From: CAYJKB01 sp964370625
Lineage (GTDB): Bacteria; Bacillota; Clostridia; Oscillospirales; Butyricicoccaceae
DNA length: 42,903 nucleotides
Reading direction: 5' to 3'
NCBI GenBank assembly: GCA_964370625.1
Contig: CAYJKB010000015.1
Coordinates: 1 to 42,903 of the forward strand
Made by a program: the position numbers and the translations under genes. Position 1 is the stretch's first letter. Every line of letters starts with the position of its first letter. The notes under the pieces were generated by a model that searched no databases, was not told the origin of the DNA, and was given only the letters and a program-made list of their open reading frames with translations. Positions 32,938 to 41,521 of this stretch are shown piece after piece.

Positions 32938-34377
32938 ATGCGTAAAACTAAAATAATTTGTACTCTAGGGCCTGCAACTGATAAAGATGATAATCTTAAA
33001 CAAATGGTTCTTGCAGGAATGAACGTTGCCCGTCTAAACTTCAGCCATGCTGACCACGAAGAACATAAAATTCGTATGGATCAAGTTAAAGCTGTTCGTG
33101 AAGAACTTGATATGCCTGTTGGTATCATGTTAGATACTAAAGGTCCTGAAATTCGTATTAAAACTTTTGTTGATGGTAAAATTGAACTTGCAGAAGGTCA
33201 AAAATTCACTTTAACAACTCGTGAAATTGAAGGAACAAACGAAATCGTTTCTATCACTTACACAGAATTACCAAAAGATGTGTCTGTTGGCACAAGAATT
33301 CTTATTGATGATGGTTTAATTGAGCTTATCGTTGAAAGCATCGTTGATGATACTGATGTTATCTGTACAGTTAAAAACTCAGGTCCATTATCTAACAGAA
33401 AATCTGTAAATGTTCCTGGAATTTCTCTATCACTTCCATATATGAGCGAAAAAGATAAAGGAGATATCATTTTTGGTATCGGTCAAGGAATTGACTTTAT
33501 CGCTGCTTCTTTTGTTCGTAAAGCTCAAGATGTTCGTGATATTAAAGCTATCTTAGAAGCTCATAATGCAACAGATATTCAAATCATTGCTAAAATCGAA
33601 AACATGGAAGGCGTTAACAATGTTGATGAAATCCTTGAAGAAGTAGCTGGTATCATGGTTGCTCGTGGTGATTTAGGCGTTGAAGTTGAATTTGTTGAAC
33701 TTCCTCGTATTCAAAAGCACCTAATCAAAAAAGCTATTGCTCGTGGCAAACGTGTTGTAACTGCAACTCAAATGCTTGAATCTATGGCTAAAAACCCTCG
33801 TCCAACTCGTGCTGAAGCATCTGACGTAGCTAATGCTGTTTATGATGGTACTTCTGCAATTATGCTTTCTGGTGAAACTTCAGTTGGTAAATACCCTGTA
33901 TTAACAGTTGCGACTATGAGCGATATTGCTCTTCGTACAGAAAATACAATCGATTATAACAGACGTCGTGTTACTCGTCCTGAGTTTACAGAGCTTTCAA
34001 TGCAAGGTGAACCTATCACTGCTGCTATTGCTCATGCTACTTGTACAGTTGCTGCTGATGTTCATGTTAAAGCTATCGTTGCATTTACAGAATCAGGTTA
34101 TACAGCCCGTGCAGTATCTTCTTTCCGTCCGTCTACACTAATCATCGGTTGTACTCCTTCTAAAAAGACTTTCCACCGTCTATCAATGTCTTGGGGCATC
34201 ATGCCTGTTTTAGCTAACAGCGTTGAAACTTTAGATGGAATTTTCCACGAAAGCAAAAGATGTGCTAAAGAACTTGGTGTAGCTGAAATCGGCGATGCTA
34301 TCACAATCACAGCTGGCATCCCTGTTGGTGTTTCAAACTTCACTAATATGCTACGTGTTCTTAAAATTAAAGACTAA
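32938..34377 (+). CDS. pyk: Pyruvate kinase
   Basis: 479 residues, usual for the short bacterial form without the extra C-terminal PEP-utilising domain. It converts phosphoenolpyruvate and ADP to pyruvate and ATP in glycolysis. KIICTLGPA at the N-terminus, MNVARLNFSH, GIMLDTKGPEIRI, the signature IIAKIENMEGVNNVDEI with the catalytic Lys, VARGDLGVEV, ATQMLESM and PTRAEASDVANAVYDGTSAIMLSGETSVGKYP are all present. Thr in ATQML and Lys in the signature are conserved. GAGG lies before the ATG. Codon use seems biased to C/T-ending codons, as expected for a highly expressed gene. Own promoter and terminator. Confidence 0.98.
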   Translation: MRKTKIICTLGPATDKDDNLKQMVLAGMNVARLNFSHADHEEHKIRMDQVKAVREELDMPVGIMLDTKGPEIRIKTFVDGKIELAEGQKFTLTTREIEGTNEIVSITYTELPKDVSVGTRILIDDGLIELIVESIVDDTDVICTVKNSGPLSNRKSVNVPGISLSLPYMSEKDKGDIIFGIGQGIDFIAASFVRKAQDVRDIKAILEAHNATDIQIIAKIENMEGVNNVDEILEEVAGIMVARGDLGVEVEFVELPRIQKHLIKKAIARGKRVVTATQMLESMAKNPRPTRAEASDVANAVYDGTSAIMLSGETSVGKYPVLTVATMSDIALRTENTIDYNRRRVTRPEFTELSMQGEPITAAIAHATCTVAADVHVKAIVAFTESGYTARAVSSFRPSTLIIGCTPSKKTFHRLSMSWGIMPVLANSVETLDGIFHESKRCAKELGVAEIGDAITITAGIPVGVSNFTNMLRVLKIKD

Positions 34378-34386
34378 TAAATTATT

Positions 34387-34424
34387 AAAAGGTGTGACCT
34401 GTGGGTCACACCTTTTCTTTTTGC
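34387..34424 (+). terminator. Terminator of pyk
   Basis: A perfect 13-bp stem AAAAGGTGTGACC (34387-34399) with GGTCACACCTTTT (34404-34416), TGTG loop and following T-rich tail. It also lies at the end of the convergent ABC operon. Confidence 0.9.
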
Positions 34425-34426
34425 CT

Positions 34427-36223
34427 TTATCTTGCAAACTGGCTATTATAAAGCTCATTATAAAATCCATTTTGTTCCATAAGCTCATCATGATTACCTG
34501 TTTCGATAACATTTCCATCTTTCATAACTAATATTAAGTCAGCATTTTTAATCGTGGATAATCTATGGGCGATTACAAAACTTGTTCGCCCTCGCATGAG
34601 CTTATCCATTGCTTGCTGAATTTGAAGCTCTGTTCTTGTGTCAACTGAACTTGTAGCCTCGTCAAGTATCATAATTTTAGCATCTGCAAGCAGTGCTCTT
34701 GCAATAGTTATAAGCTGTTTTTGACCTTGTGACACGTTGCTGCTATCTTCATCTAATATTGTATTATATCCATCTGGCAATGTTTTCACAAAATGATGAA
34801 TATGTGCATCTTTTGCAGCTGAAATAACTTGTTCATCTGTTGCATCTTGCAATCCATATCGAATGTTCTCCATAATTGTCCCTGAAAATAGCCAAGTATC
34901 TTGAAGTACCATTGCATAGAGCGAACGCATATCATGACGTGCAAAATCGTTAATATCTATATTATCTAATAGAATTTTACCTTTACCAATGTCATAAAAA
35001 CGCATAAGCAGATTTACCATAGTGGATTTCCCTGCTCCTGTAGGGCCTACAATTGCGACTTTTTGCCCTGCTTTAACATGGATATTAAGTCCATGCAATA
35101 TTTCTTTTTCATCATATCCAAAGCTTACATCTTCAAAATCTACATTGCCAACAAAATCAATATCTTGTGTATTAACTTTTACTATTTCATCTGGTTGTTC
35201 TGCTTCTTCTAAAAAGTCAAATACACGATCTGATGCTGCAAGCATAGTTTGAAATTGTCCAAATACTGTTGCAACTTGCATAAGTGGATGTGTGAAATTT
35301 TGCACATATTGAGTGAAGGCTTGAATACCGCCAATGCTAATCGCTCCACCTGTCGCTAAAATTGCACCTAAAATACACACTGCCACATAAGTTAAATGTG
35401 ATATAAAATTAAATATTGGTTGAAGCACCCCTGAAAAAAATTGTGCTTTCCATGCATTATCAAAAAGTTTATTGTTATGTGTATTAAAATCTTCCACAAC
35501 ACGTGCTTCAGCACCAAAAGCTTTAACAACTAAATGCCCTGTATATGTCTCTTCAACTCTACCATTAACATCGCCTAATTTTTCTTGTTGACCTTTATAA
35601 AAATTTTGAGAAACTTTTAAAATTGACATCATAGAAAATGCAATAAGTGGTACAACAATTACCATAATCGCTGTAAGTTCTAAGCTGATTGTCAGCATCA
35701 TAATTATTATACCAACTAAAGTAATAAGTGAAGAAAATATTTGTGTTGTTGTCTGGCTTAAATTTTGTGTCATTGTATCAACATCATTTGTTATCCTTGA
35801 TAAAATATCGCCTACACTGTTTTTATGAAAATATGATACTGGTAAATTATTAATTTTTGACATTATATCTCGTCTTAAATTAAAAGAAATTTCTGAAGAT
35901 ACATTTGCCATTATAAATCCTTGTAAAAAAGTAAAAGATGCACTAATTAAATATAGCCCTAATGCCATTAATAAAATTCTTGAAATTTCTGCAAAATCTA
36001 TACTCCCTATTGTCACTCCATTTACAAGCTCATTAGTTGCCCCTGCAAGAACTAAAGGCCCTATAACATTAAACGCCACCGAAAACAGTGATAATATCAA
36101 TACACCAGCTATTATTATTTTATACTTTGAAAGAAATTTAATAAAACGTTTTGCAGAAGCTTTTATATCTTTTGGTTTGTCTACTGTGTGCATACCTCTG
36201 CCGCCACCAGGACCTTTACTCAT
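34427..36223 (-). CDS. ABC exporter half-transporter with intact ATPase site
   Basis: 598 residues, ABCB/multidrug-exporter type: six membrane helices (about 35-320), then the nucleotide-binding domain. Walker A is GPTGAGKST, signature VSQGQKQ (deviating from LSGGQ) and Walker B IMILDEATSSVD with catalytic Glu. The His switch is in IAHRLST. It starts overlapping the end of the partner gene by 8 nt, with GAGGAG before the ATG. In heterodimeric exporters such as TM287/288, one subunit has a complete Walker B and the other a degenerate one; this is the complete one. Substrates may be drugs, peptides or lipids and cannot be told from sequence. Confidence 0.93.
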   Translation of the reverse strand: MSKGPGGGRGMHTVDKPKDIKASAKRFIKFLSKYKIIIAGVLILSLFSVAFNVIGPLVLAGATNELVNGVTIGSIDFAEISRILLMALGLYLISASFTFLQGFIMANVSSEISFNLRRDIMSKINNLPVSYFHKNSVGDILSRITNDVDTMTQNLSQTTTQIFSSLITLVGIIIMMLTISLELTAIMVIVVPLIAFSMMSILKVSQNFYKGQQEKLGDVNGRVEETYTGHLVVKAFGAEARVVEDFNTHNNKLFDNAWKAQFFSGVLQPIFNFISHLTYVAVCILGAILATGGAISIGGIQAFTQYVQNFTHPLMQVATVFGQFQTMLAASDRVFDFLEEAEQPDEIVKVNTQDIDFVGNVDFEDVSFGYDEKEILHGLNIHVKAGQKVAIVGPTGAGKSTMVNLLMRFYDIGKGKILLDNIDINDFARHDMRSLYAMVLQDTWLFSGTIMENIRYGLQDATDEQVISAAKDAHIHHFVKTLPDGYNTILDEDSSNVSQGQKQLITIARALLADAKIMILDEATSSVDTRTELQIQQAMDKLMRGRTSFVIAHRLSTIKNADLILVMKDGNVIETGNHDELMEQNGFYNELYNSQFAR

Positions 36224-37955
36224 ATCTACTCAACTCCTCTTTTGATAATTGATTTTCAGCAATTTCACGATATTCTGTACATGTGCGAATAAGCTGTGCA
36301 TGTGTACCCTTGCCTACTATTTTGCCTTCATCAAGAACAATAATTTGTTCTGCATCCATAATTGTAGTAATCCTAGCTGCTACTATAAGCATAGTTGTAT
36401 CGCTCATTTGTTCTCTTAAACTTTGGCGTAATTCTCTATCTGTTTTATAATCTAATGCTGAGAAACTGTCATCAAATATATAGATTTTAGCTTTTTTATA
36501 TAAAGCACGTGCTATAGCAAGTCTTTGTTTTTGTCCACCACTTAAATTCTTTCCTCCAGCTGCAACATAATGTTTTGTGCCTTCAGAAATTTCTGATACA
36601 AATTCTTTAGCTTTTGCAATTTCAATAGCAGTATTTACAGCTTCATTGTCAATTTCATCACTACTATAACTTACATTGCCTTCAATGTTTCCCGAAAATA
36701 AAAACGCTTTTTGTGGTACATATCCTATGTTTTGTCTTAAATCTTGTTGCGATATGTCACGAATATCTACATCATCAAGTAAAATTCGCCCTTCAGTTAC
36801 ATCAAAAAATCTTGGAACTAAGTTCATTAATGTTGATTTACCTGAACCTGTTGAGCCTATAAATGCTGTAGTTTCTCCTACATTTGCTGTAAAGCTAATA
36901 TCTTCAAGCACATTTCCTTCTGCATTTTCATATTTAAAACTAACATTTTCAAATGTTAGCTTACCTTTTAAATCATGGATTTTAGTTGGTTTGTCTTTAT
37001 CTATAATTACATTTTCTGTGTTGATAATCTCTGCTATACGTGCAGCTGATACAGATGCACGAGGCAACATGATAAATACAAATGAAATCATTAAAAATGC
37101 CAAAACAATCCTCATTCCATATTGCATAAATGCCATCATATCTCCAACTAATAAATTTGATGCTGCAATCTCTGTTGCACCAACATATACTATCCCAATC
37201 ATTATCATATTTAAAATAATCATCATAACTGGCATCATGAACGATGTTATACGCATTACAAAACGATTTGTTTTATATAAATCATTATTTGCACATTCAA
37301 AACGTTCTTCTTCAATTTTCTCATTTTGAAAAGCTCTAACAACTAGCACACCCGTTAAATTTTCTCGGCTAACTAAATTGATTTTATCAATTAATGTTTG
37401 AAGTATACGAAAACGTTTTATTGCAACAGAGAAAATCCCAAATAAAACAGCAACTAACACCACAACACCAATAGCAATTACACGTGTTAGCGATGGGCTT
37501 GTTCCTGTTGCCATAATTATTCCACCAATTGCTATAATCGGTGCATAAAACATTATTCTAACACCCATTAAAATAAAATTTTGCACTTGTTGAATATCAT
37601 TAGTCGTTCTTGTGATTAATGAAGCTGTGGAAAACGAATTATATTCAGCACTGCTGAAACTGGACACTTTTGCAAATATATCTCGTCTTAAATCTCTTGC
37701 AACTGCTGCTGATATTCTAGCAGATAATAAACCTACCAAAACACTCGCAAGCGAGCCTAAAATTGTAACACCTAACATTTTAACACCAGTTGACAAAATG
37801 TAATTTTGCCCTGCTCCCCCAATTATGCCGTCATCTACTAATGTACCCATAAGGTCTGGTAACAACAATTCCGTAGTTGCTTGAATTACAAGCAAAGCGA
37901 CTGATAGCAGCAAACCGATTTTAAATGGTTTTAAGTATTTTATAATTAACTTCAT
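36216..37955 (-). CDS. ABC exporter half-transporter with degenerate Walker B
   Basis: 579 residues, partner of the gene downstream with which it overlaps by 8 nt. Six membrane helices (about 15-300), then Walker A GSTGSGKST, an intact LSGGQKQR signature and Walker B IYIFDDSFSALD, where Asp replaces the catalytic Glu. The switch-His position reads VAARITT rather than IAHRLST, so this nucleotide site is expected to be of low activity. Its proper signature completes the partner's site. The pair forms a heterodimeric exporter. GAAAGGAT precedes the ATG. First gene of the two-gene operon. Confidence 0.93.
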   Translation of the reverse strand: MKLIIKYLKPFKIGLLLSVALLVIQATTELLLPDLMGTLVDDGIIGGAGQNYILSTGVKMLGVTILGSLASVLVGLLSARISAAVARDLRRDIFAKVSSFSSAEYNSFSTASLITRTTNDIQQVQNFILMGVRIMFYAPIIAIGGIIMATGTSPSLTRVIAIGVVVLVAVLFGIFSVAIKRFRILQTLIDKINLVSRENLTGVLVVRAFQNEKIEEERFECANNDLYKTNRFVMRITSFMMPVMMIILNMIMIGIVYVGATEIAASNLLVGDMMAFMQYGMRIVLAFLMISFVFIMLPRASVSAARIAEIINTENVIIDKDKPTKIHDLKGKLTFENVSFKYENAEGNVLEDISFTANVGETTAFIGSTGSGKSTLMNLVPRFFDVTEGRILLDDVDIRDISQQDLRQNIGYVPQKAFLFSGNIEGNVSYSSDEIDNEAVNTAIEIAKAKEFVSEISEGTKHYVAAGGKNLSGGQKQRLAIARALYKKAKIYIFDDSFSALDYKTDRELRQSLREQMSDTTMLIVAARITTIMDAEQIIVLDEGKIVGKGTHAQLIRTCTEYREIAENQLSKEELSRYE

Positions 37956-38121
37956 TTTCGTCTATCCTTTCTGGAAATCATATATTGCGTCTATTATATA
38001 TCATAATTATGAACTACATATTAATATTATTGCAAAATTAAAAAAAATAGCTTTTTACCCACCCTGTCAAACTGTACAACAACTCATATTTTGATTTCCG
38101 AAATATTGTGAAAAGGTGACA

Positions 38122-38159
38122 TTGACAAATTTTTAACAAGTGTGTTAAAATATTGTCAA
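38122..38159 (+). promoter_or_regulatory. Promoter embedded in a 38-bp inverted repeat, HPr-like gene
   Basis: TTGACA (38122-38127) and TAAAAT (38146-38151), 18 bp apart. The two hexamers fall in opposite arms of a 17-bp inverted repeat (38122-38138 and 38143-38159, 15 of 17 pairs) with a 4-nt AGTG centre. A dimeric repressor would directly cover the promoter. It is about 80 nt upstream of the HPr-like ATG. Confidence 0.7.
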
Positions 38160-38235
38160 ATAAAGAAATCGCAATAAATTAATTCGTACACTATAACACA
38201 ATAATTATAAGATATTATGTTAAGGAGGATTTTTT

Positions 38236-38493
38236 ATGATGCAGTTTAATTACACACTGAAAGAACCATATGGATTACATGCACGTATAGCCGCTTCACT
38301 TATTAAATTCACTAGCACCTTAACTTGTGATGTTACTATGTGCAAACAAGAAAGACTCGCTAATGCAAAACGACTTTTTGGTGTTATGAGCTTATCTGCA
38401 AAACTAGGCGAAGAAGTATCTTTCATGCTTGACGGTGCTAATGCTGACGAAGAATGTCAAAAACTTCAAGAGTATTGCATTACTCACTTCTAA
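38236..38493 (+). CDS. HPr-like phosphocarrier protein lacking regulatory Ser46
   Basis: 85 residues, full HPr length. The active-site motif is YGLHARIAA with His15 and Arg17 present (usual HARPA has Pro where this has Ile). The segment ANAKRLFGVMSLSAKLGEEV aligns with ANAKSIMGVMSL, so position 46 is Arg instead of the Ser phosphorylated by HPr kinase. It may still accept phosphate from Enzyme I, but regulation by HPr kinase should be lost. No PTS permease or Enzyme I gene is nearby. GGAGG lies before the ATG; ATG-ATG gives two possible starts. It is probably a specialised HPr paralogue. Confidence 0.88.
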   Translation: MMQFNYTLKEPYGLHARIAASLIKFTSTLTCDVTMCKQERLANAKRLFGVMSLSAKLGEEVSFMLDGANADEECQKLQEYCITHF

Positions 38494-38511
38494 TTTTTGG
38501 AAATATTATAT

Positions 38512-38546
38512 AAATGTAAGAGAAAATTTTCTCTTACATTTTTTTA
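38512..38546 (+). terminator. Terminator of HPr-like gene
   Basis: A perfect 15-bp stem (38512-38526 with 38527-38541), effectively AAATGTAAGAG with TTTT/AAAA at the tip, followed by T-rich sequence. Confidence 0.9.
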
Positions 38547-38554
38547 TATTTACT

Positions 38555-38582
38555 TTGCAATTGTAAAAAATTGTGATAAAAT
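38555..38582 (+). promoter_or_regulatory. Promoter of cytidylate-kinase-like gene
   Basis: TTGCAA (38555-38560) and TAAAAT (38577-38582), spacing 16 bp, leaving a leader of about 140 nt before the ATG. The leader has no riboswitch I recognise. Confidence 0.55.
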
Positions 38583-38732
38583 ATAGATAGCACTTATAAT
38601 AAATTAATATAAACTTTTGATTATGTTTGACAAACTAATCTCTATCTTGCACATCATGCAGATATATCCTTTCAACATGCTGTATTTTGTGTGATTTACA
38701 ATTGGTAGGAATGTCGGAAGGAGTGTATCATT

Positions 38733-39326
38733 ATGAATAGAATTATAACCGTTAGTAGACAATTTGGTAGTGGTGGACGTGAAGTAGGCAAGCGTCTTGC
38801 GGATGCAACTGGTTATGCATATTATGACAGAGAACTTGTTGACAAAGTTGCAGATAAAACTGGGCTTCGTCCAGAATTTATTGAAAAATACAGCGAAGCT
38901 TCCACTTCAAGGGATTTCCCATATGTTTATGGTAGAACATTTGTGCATTATCAACATACTCCAGAAGAAGAAATTCAACGAGTACAATTTAATGCAATTC
39001 GTGAACTTGCTGAAAAGGGTGATTGTATCATTATTGGTCGCTGCGCTGACCATATATTGCGAGATTTAGATCCGTTTCGTGTTTTTGTTTATTCTTCTGA
39101 TATGCAATATAGAATTGATCGTTGCTTGCTTAAAGTTCCTGAAGATGCTGTTAAAACTTCAAAGCAACTACAAAAAGAAATACTGCAAGTTGATAAACAA
39201 CGTAAAAAGTACTATGAGTATTACACTGGTGGTCAATGGGGTCAAGTTGAAAGCTATAATTTATGTGTTGATACATCATATACAGGTATCAAAAAAGCTG
39301 TTGAATTAATCGTGGCAGCTCTATAA
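38733..39326 (+). CDS. Cytidylate-kinase-like family protein
   Basis: 197 residues of the Pfam Cytidylate_kin2 (AAA_26-like) P-loop family. IITVSRQFGSGGREVGKRLAD is the P-loop, then YYDRELVDKVADKTG, CIIIGRCADHILRD and FVYSSDMQYRIDR. The N-terminal pattern resembles Cmk but the protein lacks canonical CMP-binding elements I can recognise, so nucleotide-kinase activity is only suggested. GGAAGGAG precedes the ATG at good spacing. Own promoter and terminator, not in an operon. Complete. Confidence 0.88.
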   Translation: MNRIITVSRQFGSGGREVGKRLADATGYAYYDRELVDKVADKTGLRPEFIEKYSEASTSRDFPYVYGRTFVHYQHTPEEEIQRVQFNAIRELAEKGDCIIIGRCADHILRDLDPFRVFVYSSDMQYRIDRCLLKVPEDAVKTSKQLQKEILQVDKQRKKYYEYYTGGQWGQVESYNLCVDTSYTGIKKAVELIVAAL

Positions 39327-39374
39327 TCTGTTTTTAAAATTTAAAATATTTATATGATAATGCATGAATATTCG

Positions 39375-39417
39375 TAGGGGTGAACAAATATGTTCATCCC
39401 TATATTTTGTTTTGTTA
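39375..39417 (+). terminator. Terminator after cytidylate-kinase-like gene
   Basis: TAGGGGTGAACA (39375-39386) pairs with TGTTCATCCCTA (39391-39402), one G-U pair, AATA loop, followed by TATTTTGTTTTG. Confidence 0.85.
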
Positions 39418-39639
39418 ATTTTATCCAAAAATGATAACATTTCACTCTTGTCTCTTACATAATTATACAATTATTAATAAAAATACAAAATCATAATAAA
39501 ATTTTCATTTTTTTTTCAAAACTACTTCACAATTTTAAAAAAATAGTATACAATATAGTTTGGTTTAATTTTGATTTTTAATTTTAAATTATCTATTATA
39601 AAATTAAGCTATAGATACTATTTAACTGGAGGTTTTTTT
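39403..39639. other. Intergenic stretch before amino-acid ABC operon
   Basis: The 313-nt gap (39327-39639) between the cytidylate-kinase-like and permease genes holds the hairpin at 39375-39402 and the promoter at 39526-39554. The remainder is AT-rich with a T8 run near 39509-39516. No gene, riboswitch or T-box was recognised. Confidence 0.5.
39526..39554 (+). promoter_or_regulatory. Promoter of amino-acid ABC operon
   Basis: TTCACA (39526-39531) and TACAAT (39549-39554) with 17 bp spacing, about 80 nt before the permease ATG. Confidence 0.6.
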
Positions 39640-40374
39640 ATGGAATTTAACTTTTCTGATTTGTTTGATATAAATAAATTCACCGAGATTGCAATTAAAT
39701 ATAGTGATTTCTTTATAGATGGATTTATTTATACTATTGCTATTGCAATATGTTCAGTATTTTTTGGGACATTGCTAGCTATAGGTTTAAACTCAATGCG
39801 TATGTCTAGGATTGCGCCACTTCGTTGGATTGCAATTACATACATCGAAATCACACGTGGTACACCGCTGTTAGTGCAAATATTCTTAATTTATTATGGT
39901 GTATTCACTTATGTTGAAATGTTTGTCGAAATACCATCAACATTATTATTTGGCTTTATTCAATTGGATATGTTTGTTCCTGCTGTTCTTGCTATTTCAC
40001 TAAATAGCGCAGCTTATGTTGCCGAAATTATTCGTGCTGGTATTCAAGCTGTTGACGGTGGACAAACTGAAGCTGCCCGTTCTCTTGGTATGACTGGGAG
40101 ACAAACAATGAACCTTATTGTTATGCCTCAAGCTATTAAAAACATTTTACCAGCTTTAGCAAATGAATTTGTTGTAATTATTAAAGAATCATCAATGTGT
40201 ATGGTAATCGGTATTCCAGAACTTATGTTTAATGCAAGTGCTGTGCGAACAGCTACTTATCGTCCGATTGAAGCATTAGTTTTAGCTGCTGTTTTATATC
40301 TAGTTCTTACTATTCCAACATCAAAAATTATTGCACATGTAGAAAGGAGAATGAGTCGTGGAAGCAAAAGGTAA
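39640..40374 (+). CDS. Polar amino-acid ABC transporter permease
   Basis: About 244 residues from the ATG at 39640, with GGAGG 7 nt before it; the frame is open 23 codons further but without a ribosome site. Several membrane helices and the HisMQ family motif: ITRGTPLLVQIFLIYYG and AAYVAEIIRAGIQAVDGGQTEAARSLGM (the EAA loop contacting the ATPase), then MPQAIKNILPALANEFVVIIKESS. Imports amino acids of the Gln/Arg/Cys class. It overlaps the ATPase gene by 17 nt. A single permease probably forms a homodimer. No substrate-binding protein gene is nearby. Confidence 0.92.
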   Translation: MEFNFSDLFDINKFTEIAIKYSDFFIDGFIYTIAIAICSVFFGTLLAIGLNSMRMSRIAPLRWIAITYIEITRGTPLLVQIFLIYYGVFTYVEMFVEIPSTLLFGFIQLDMFVPAVLAISLNSAAYVAEIIRAGIQAVDGGQTEAARSLGMTGRQTMNLIVMPQAIKNILPALANEFVVIIKESSMCMVIGIPELMFNASAVRTATYRPIEALVLAAVLYLVLTIPTSKIIAHVERRMSRGSKR

Positions 40375-41098
40375 CATTATTTCCGTTCAAAATCTCTCTA
40401 AGCATTATGGTAAACTACGTGCATTAGATGATACAAGTATTGATATACAAAAAGGTGAAGTTGTTGTTATTGTAGGTCCTTCTGGGTCTGGAAAAAGTAC
40501 ACTTCTTCGCTCGCTTAATCTGCTTGAAATTCCTACTAGTGGTCATATCATCTTTGAAGGCACTGATATTACGGATAAAAAAGTTAATATTAATGAACAT
40601 CGCCAAAAAATGGGCATGGTTTTCCAACATTTTAACCTATTTCCCCATCTTACAATCATGCAAAACTTAACTATTGCACCTATGCAAGTTAAAAAGAAAT
40701 CGAAAGAGGACGCTGAAAAATTAGCTCGTGAACTACTTACAAAAGTCGGTTTATCTGATAGGGAAACTGCATTTCCAATTCAACTTTCTGGTGGACAAAA
40801 ACAGCGTATTGCTATCGTTCGTGCTTTATGTATGGAACCTGATGTTATGTTATTTGACGAACCAACATCAGCGCTTGACCCTGAAATGGTTGGCGAAGTG
40901 CTTGAAGTTATGAAAAATCTTGCAAAAGATGGCATGACAATGGTGGTTGTAACTCATGAAATGGGCTTTGCAAAAGAAGTTGGTACACGTGTTGTATTTA
41001 TGGATGCTGGTAAAATCGTTGAACAAAATTCACCTCATGAATTTTTCGACAGTCCAAACAGCGAACGTTTGAAAGATTTTCTTGCAAAAGTATTATAG
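40358..41098 (+). CDS. Polar amino-acid ABC transporter ATP-binding protein
   Basis: 246 residues, GlnQ-like. Walker A GPSGSGKST (about 38-46), Q-loop in MVFQHFNLFPHLT, signature LSGGQKQR, Walker B VMLFDEPTSALDPE with catalytic Glu, and the switch His in VVTHEMGFAKEVG are all intact. It starts at GTG (40358), 8 nt after GGAG, and overlaps the permease gene, so translation is coupled. It powers amino-acid uptake by the neighbouring permease. The usual periplasmic-binding-type lipoprotein gene does not follow, so it must be encoded elsewhere. Confidence 0.95.
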   Translation: MEAKGNIISVQNLSKHYGKLRALDDTSIDIQKGEVVVIVGPSGSGKSTLLRSLNLLEIPTSGHIIFEGTDITDKKVNINEHRQKMGMVFQHFNLFPHLTIMQNLTIAPMQVKKKSKEDAEKLARELLTKVGLSDRETAFPIQLSGGQKQRIAIVRALCMEPDVMLFDEPTSALDPEMVGEVLEVMKNLAKDGMTMVVVTHEMGFAKEVGTRVVFMDAGKIVEQNSPHEFFDSPNSERLKDFLAKVL

Positions 41099-41167
41099 GC
41101 AATAACATCAAAAAATTACCCTTTAAAGAGCCGTATTTTTATTTTGTAATCAAACATATATCGTAAG

Positions 41168-41188
41168 GGGGACGGTATTTCCGTCCCT
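41168..41188. terminator. Hairpin after amino-acid ABC operon
   Basis: GGGACGG (41169-41175) pairs with CCGTCCC (41181-41187), 5-nt loop. There is no T-run on either strand. It lies between the convergent ATPase and small DUF3787-like gene and may serve both. Confidence 0.5.
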
Positions 41189-41217
41189 CATATAAGTTTA
41201 ATATGATAACGTATTGT

Positions 41218-41385
41218 TTATAAATGGTTTTCATCAACCCAACGTTTAGCATCTTCAATTGTTCCCTCTGGGTCAATATCTGGTGTGTTTGTGTGCTTAT
41301 TACCACCATTTACAACCGTATTTGTTATAAAAGCACCTGTTTTGCCCTTTGGCACATTGAAATCATTTGATTTTTTGAATTTCAA
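41218..41385 (-). CDS. Small DUF3787-like protein
   Basis: 55 residues, started at TTG (41383-41385), 8 nt after AAAGGAG; an ATG 17 codons earlier lacks a ribosome site. It is hydrophilic, with KFKKSND..VPKGKTGAF, a Gly/Asn/Thr-rich middle and the C-terminus PEGTIEDAKRWVDENHL. The ending AK.WVDEN resembles DUF3787 proteins of Clostridia, recalled from memory and not checked. Too small for an enzyme. Function unknown. Divergent from the cyclophilin gene. Confidence 0.55.
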   Translation of the reverse strand: MKFKKSNDFNVPKGKTGAFITNTVVNGGNKHTNTPDIDPEGTIEDAKRWVDENHL

Positions 41386-41453
41386 AATTTCAACTCCTTT
41401 CAAAATAAGTATTTGCAAATTATTAAGAAATAACAAATTTTTTTAATTTTTTG

Positions 41454-41482
41454 TTGTACAATAACTGTAAATTTGATAAAAT
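41454..41482 (+). promoter_or_regulatory. Promoter of cyclophilin operon
   Basis: TTGTAC (41454-41459) and TAAAAT (41477-41482), 17 bp apart, about 33 nt before the ribosome site of the cyclophilin gene. Confidence 0.65.
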
Positions 41483-41521
41483 ATATTGTATTGAACAAAA
41501 TCAATGGAGGAATAAAAAATT

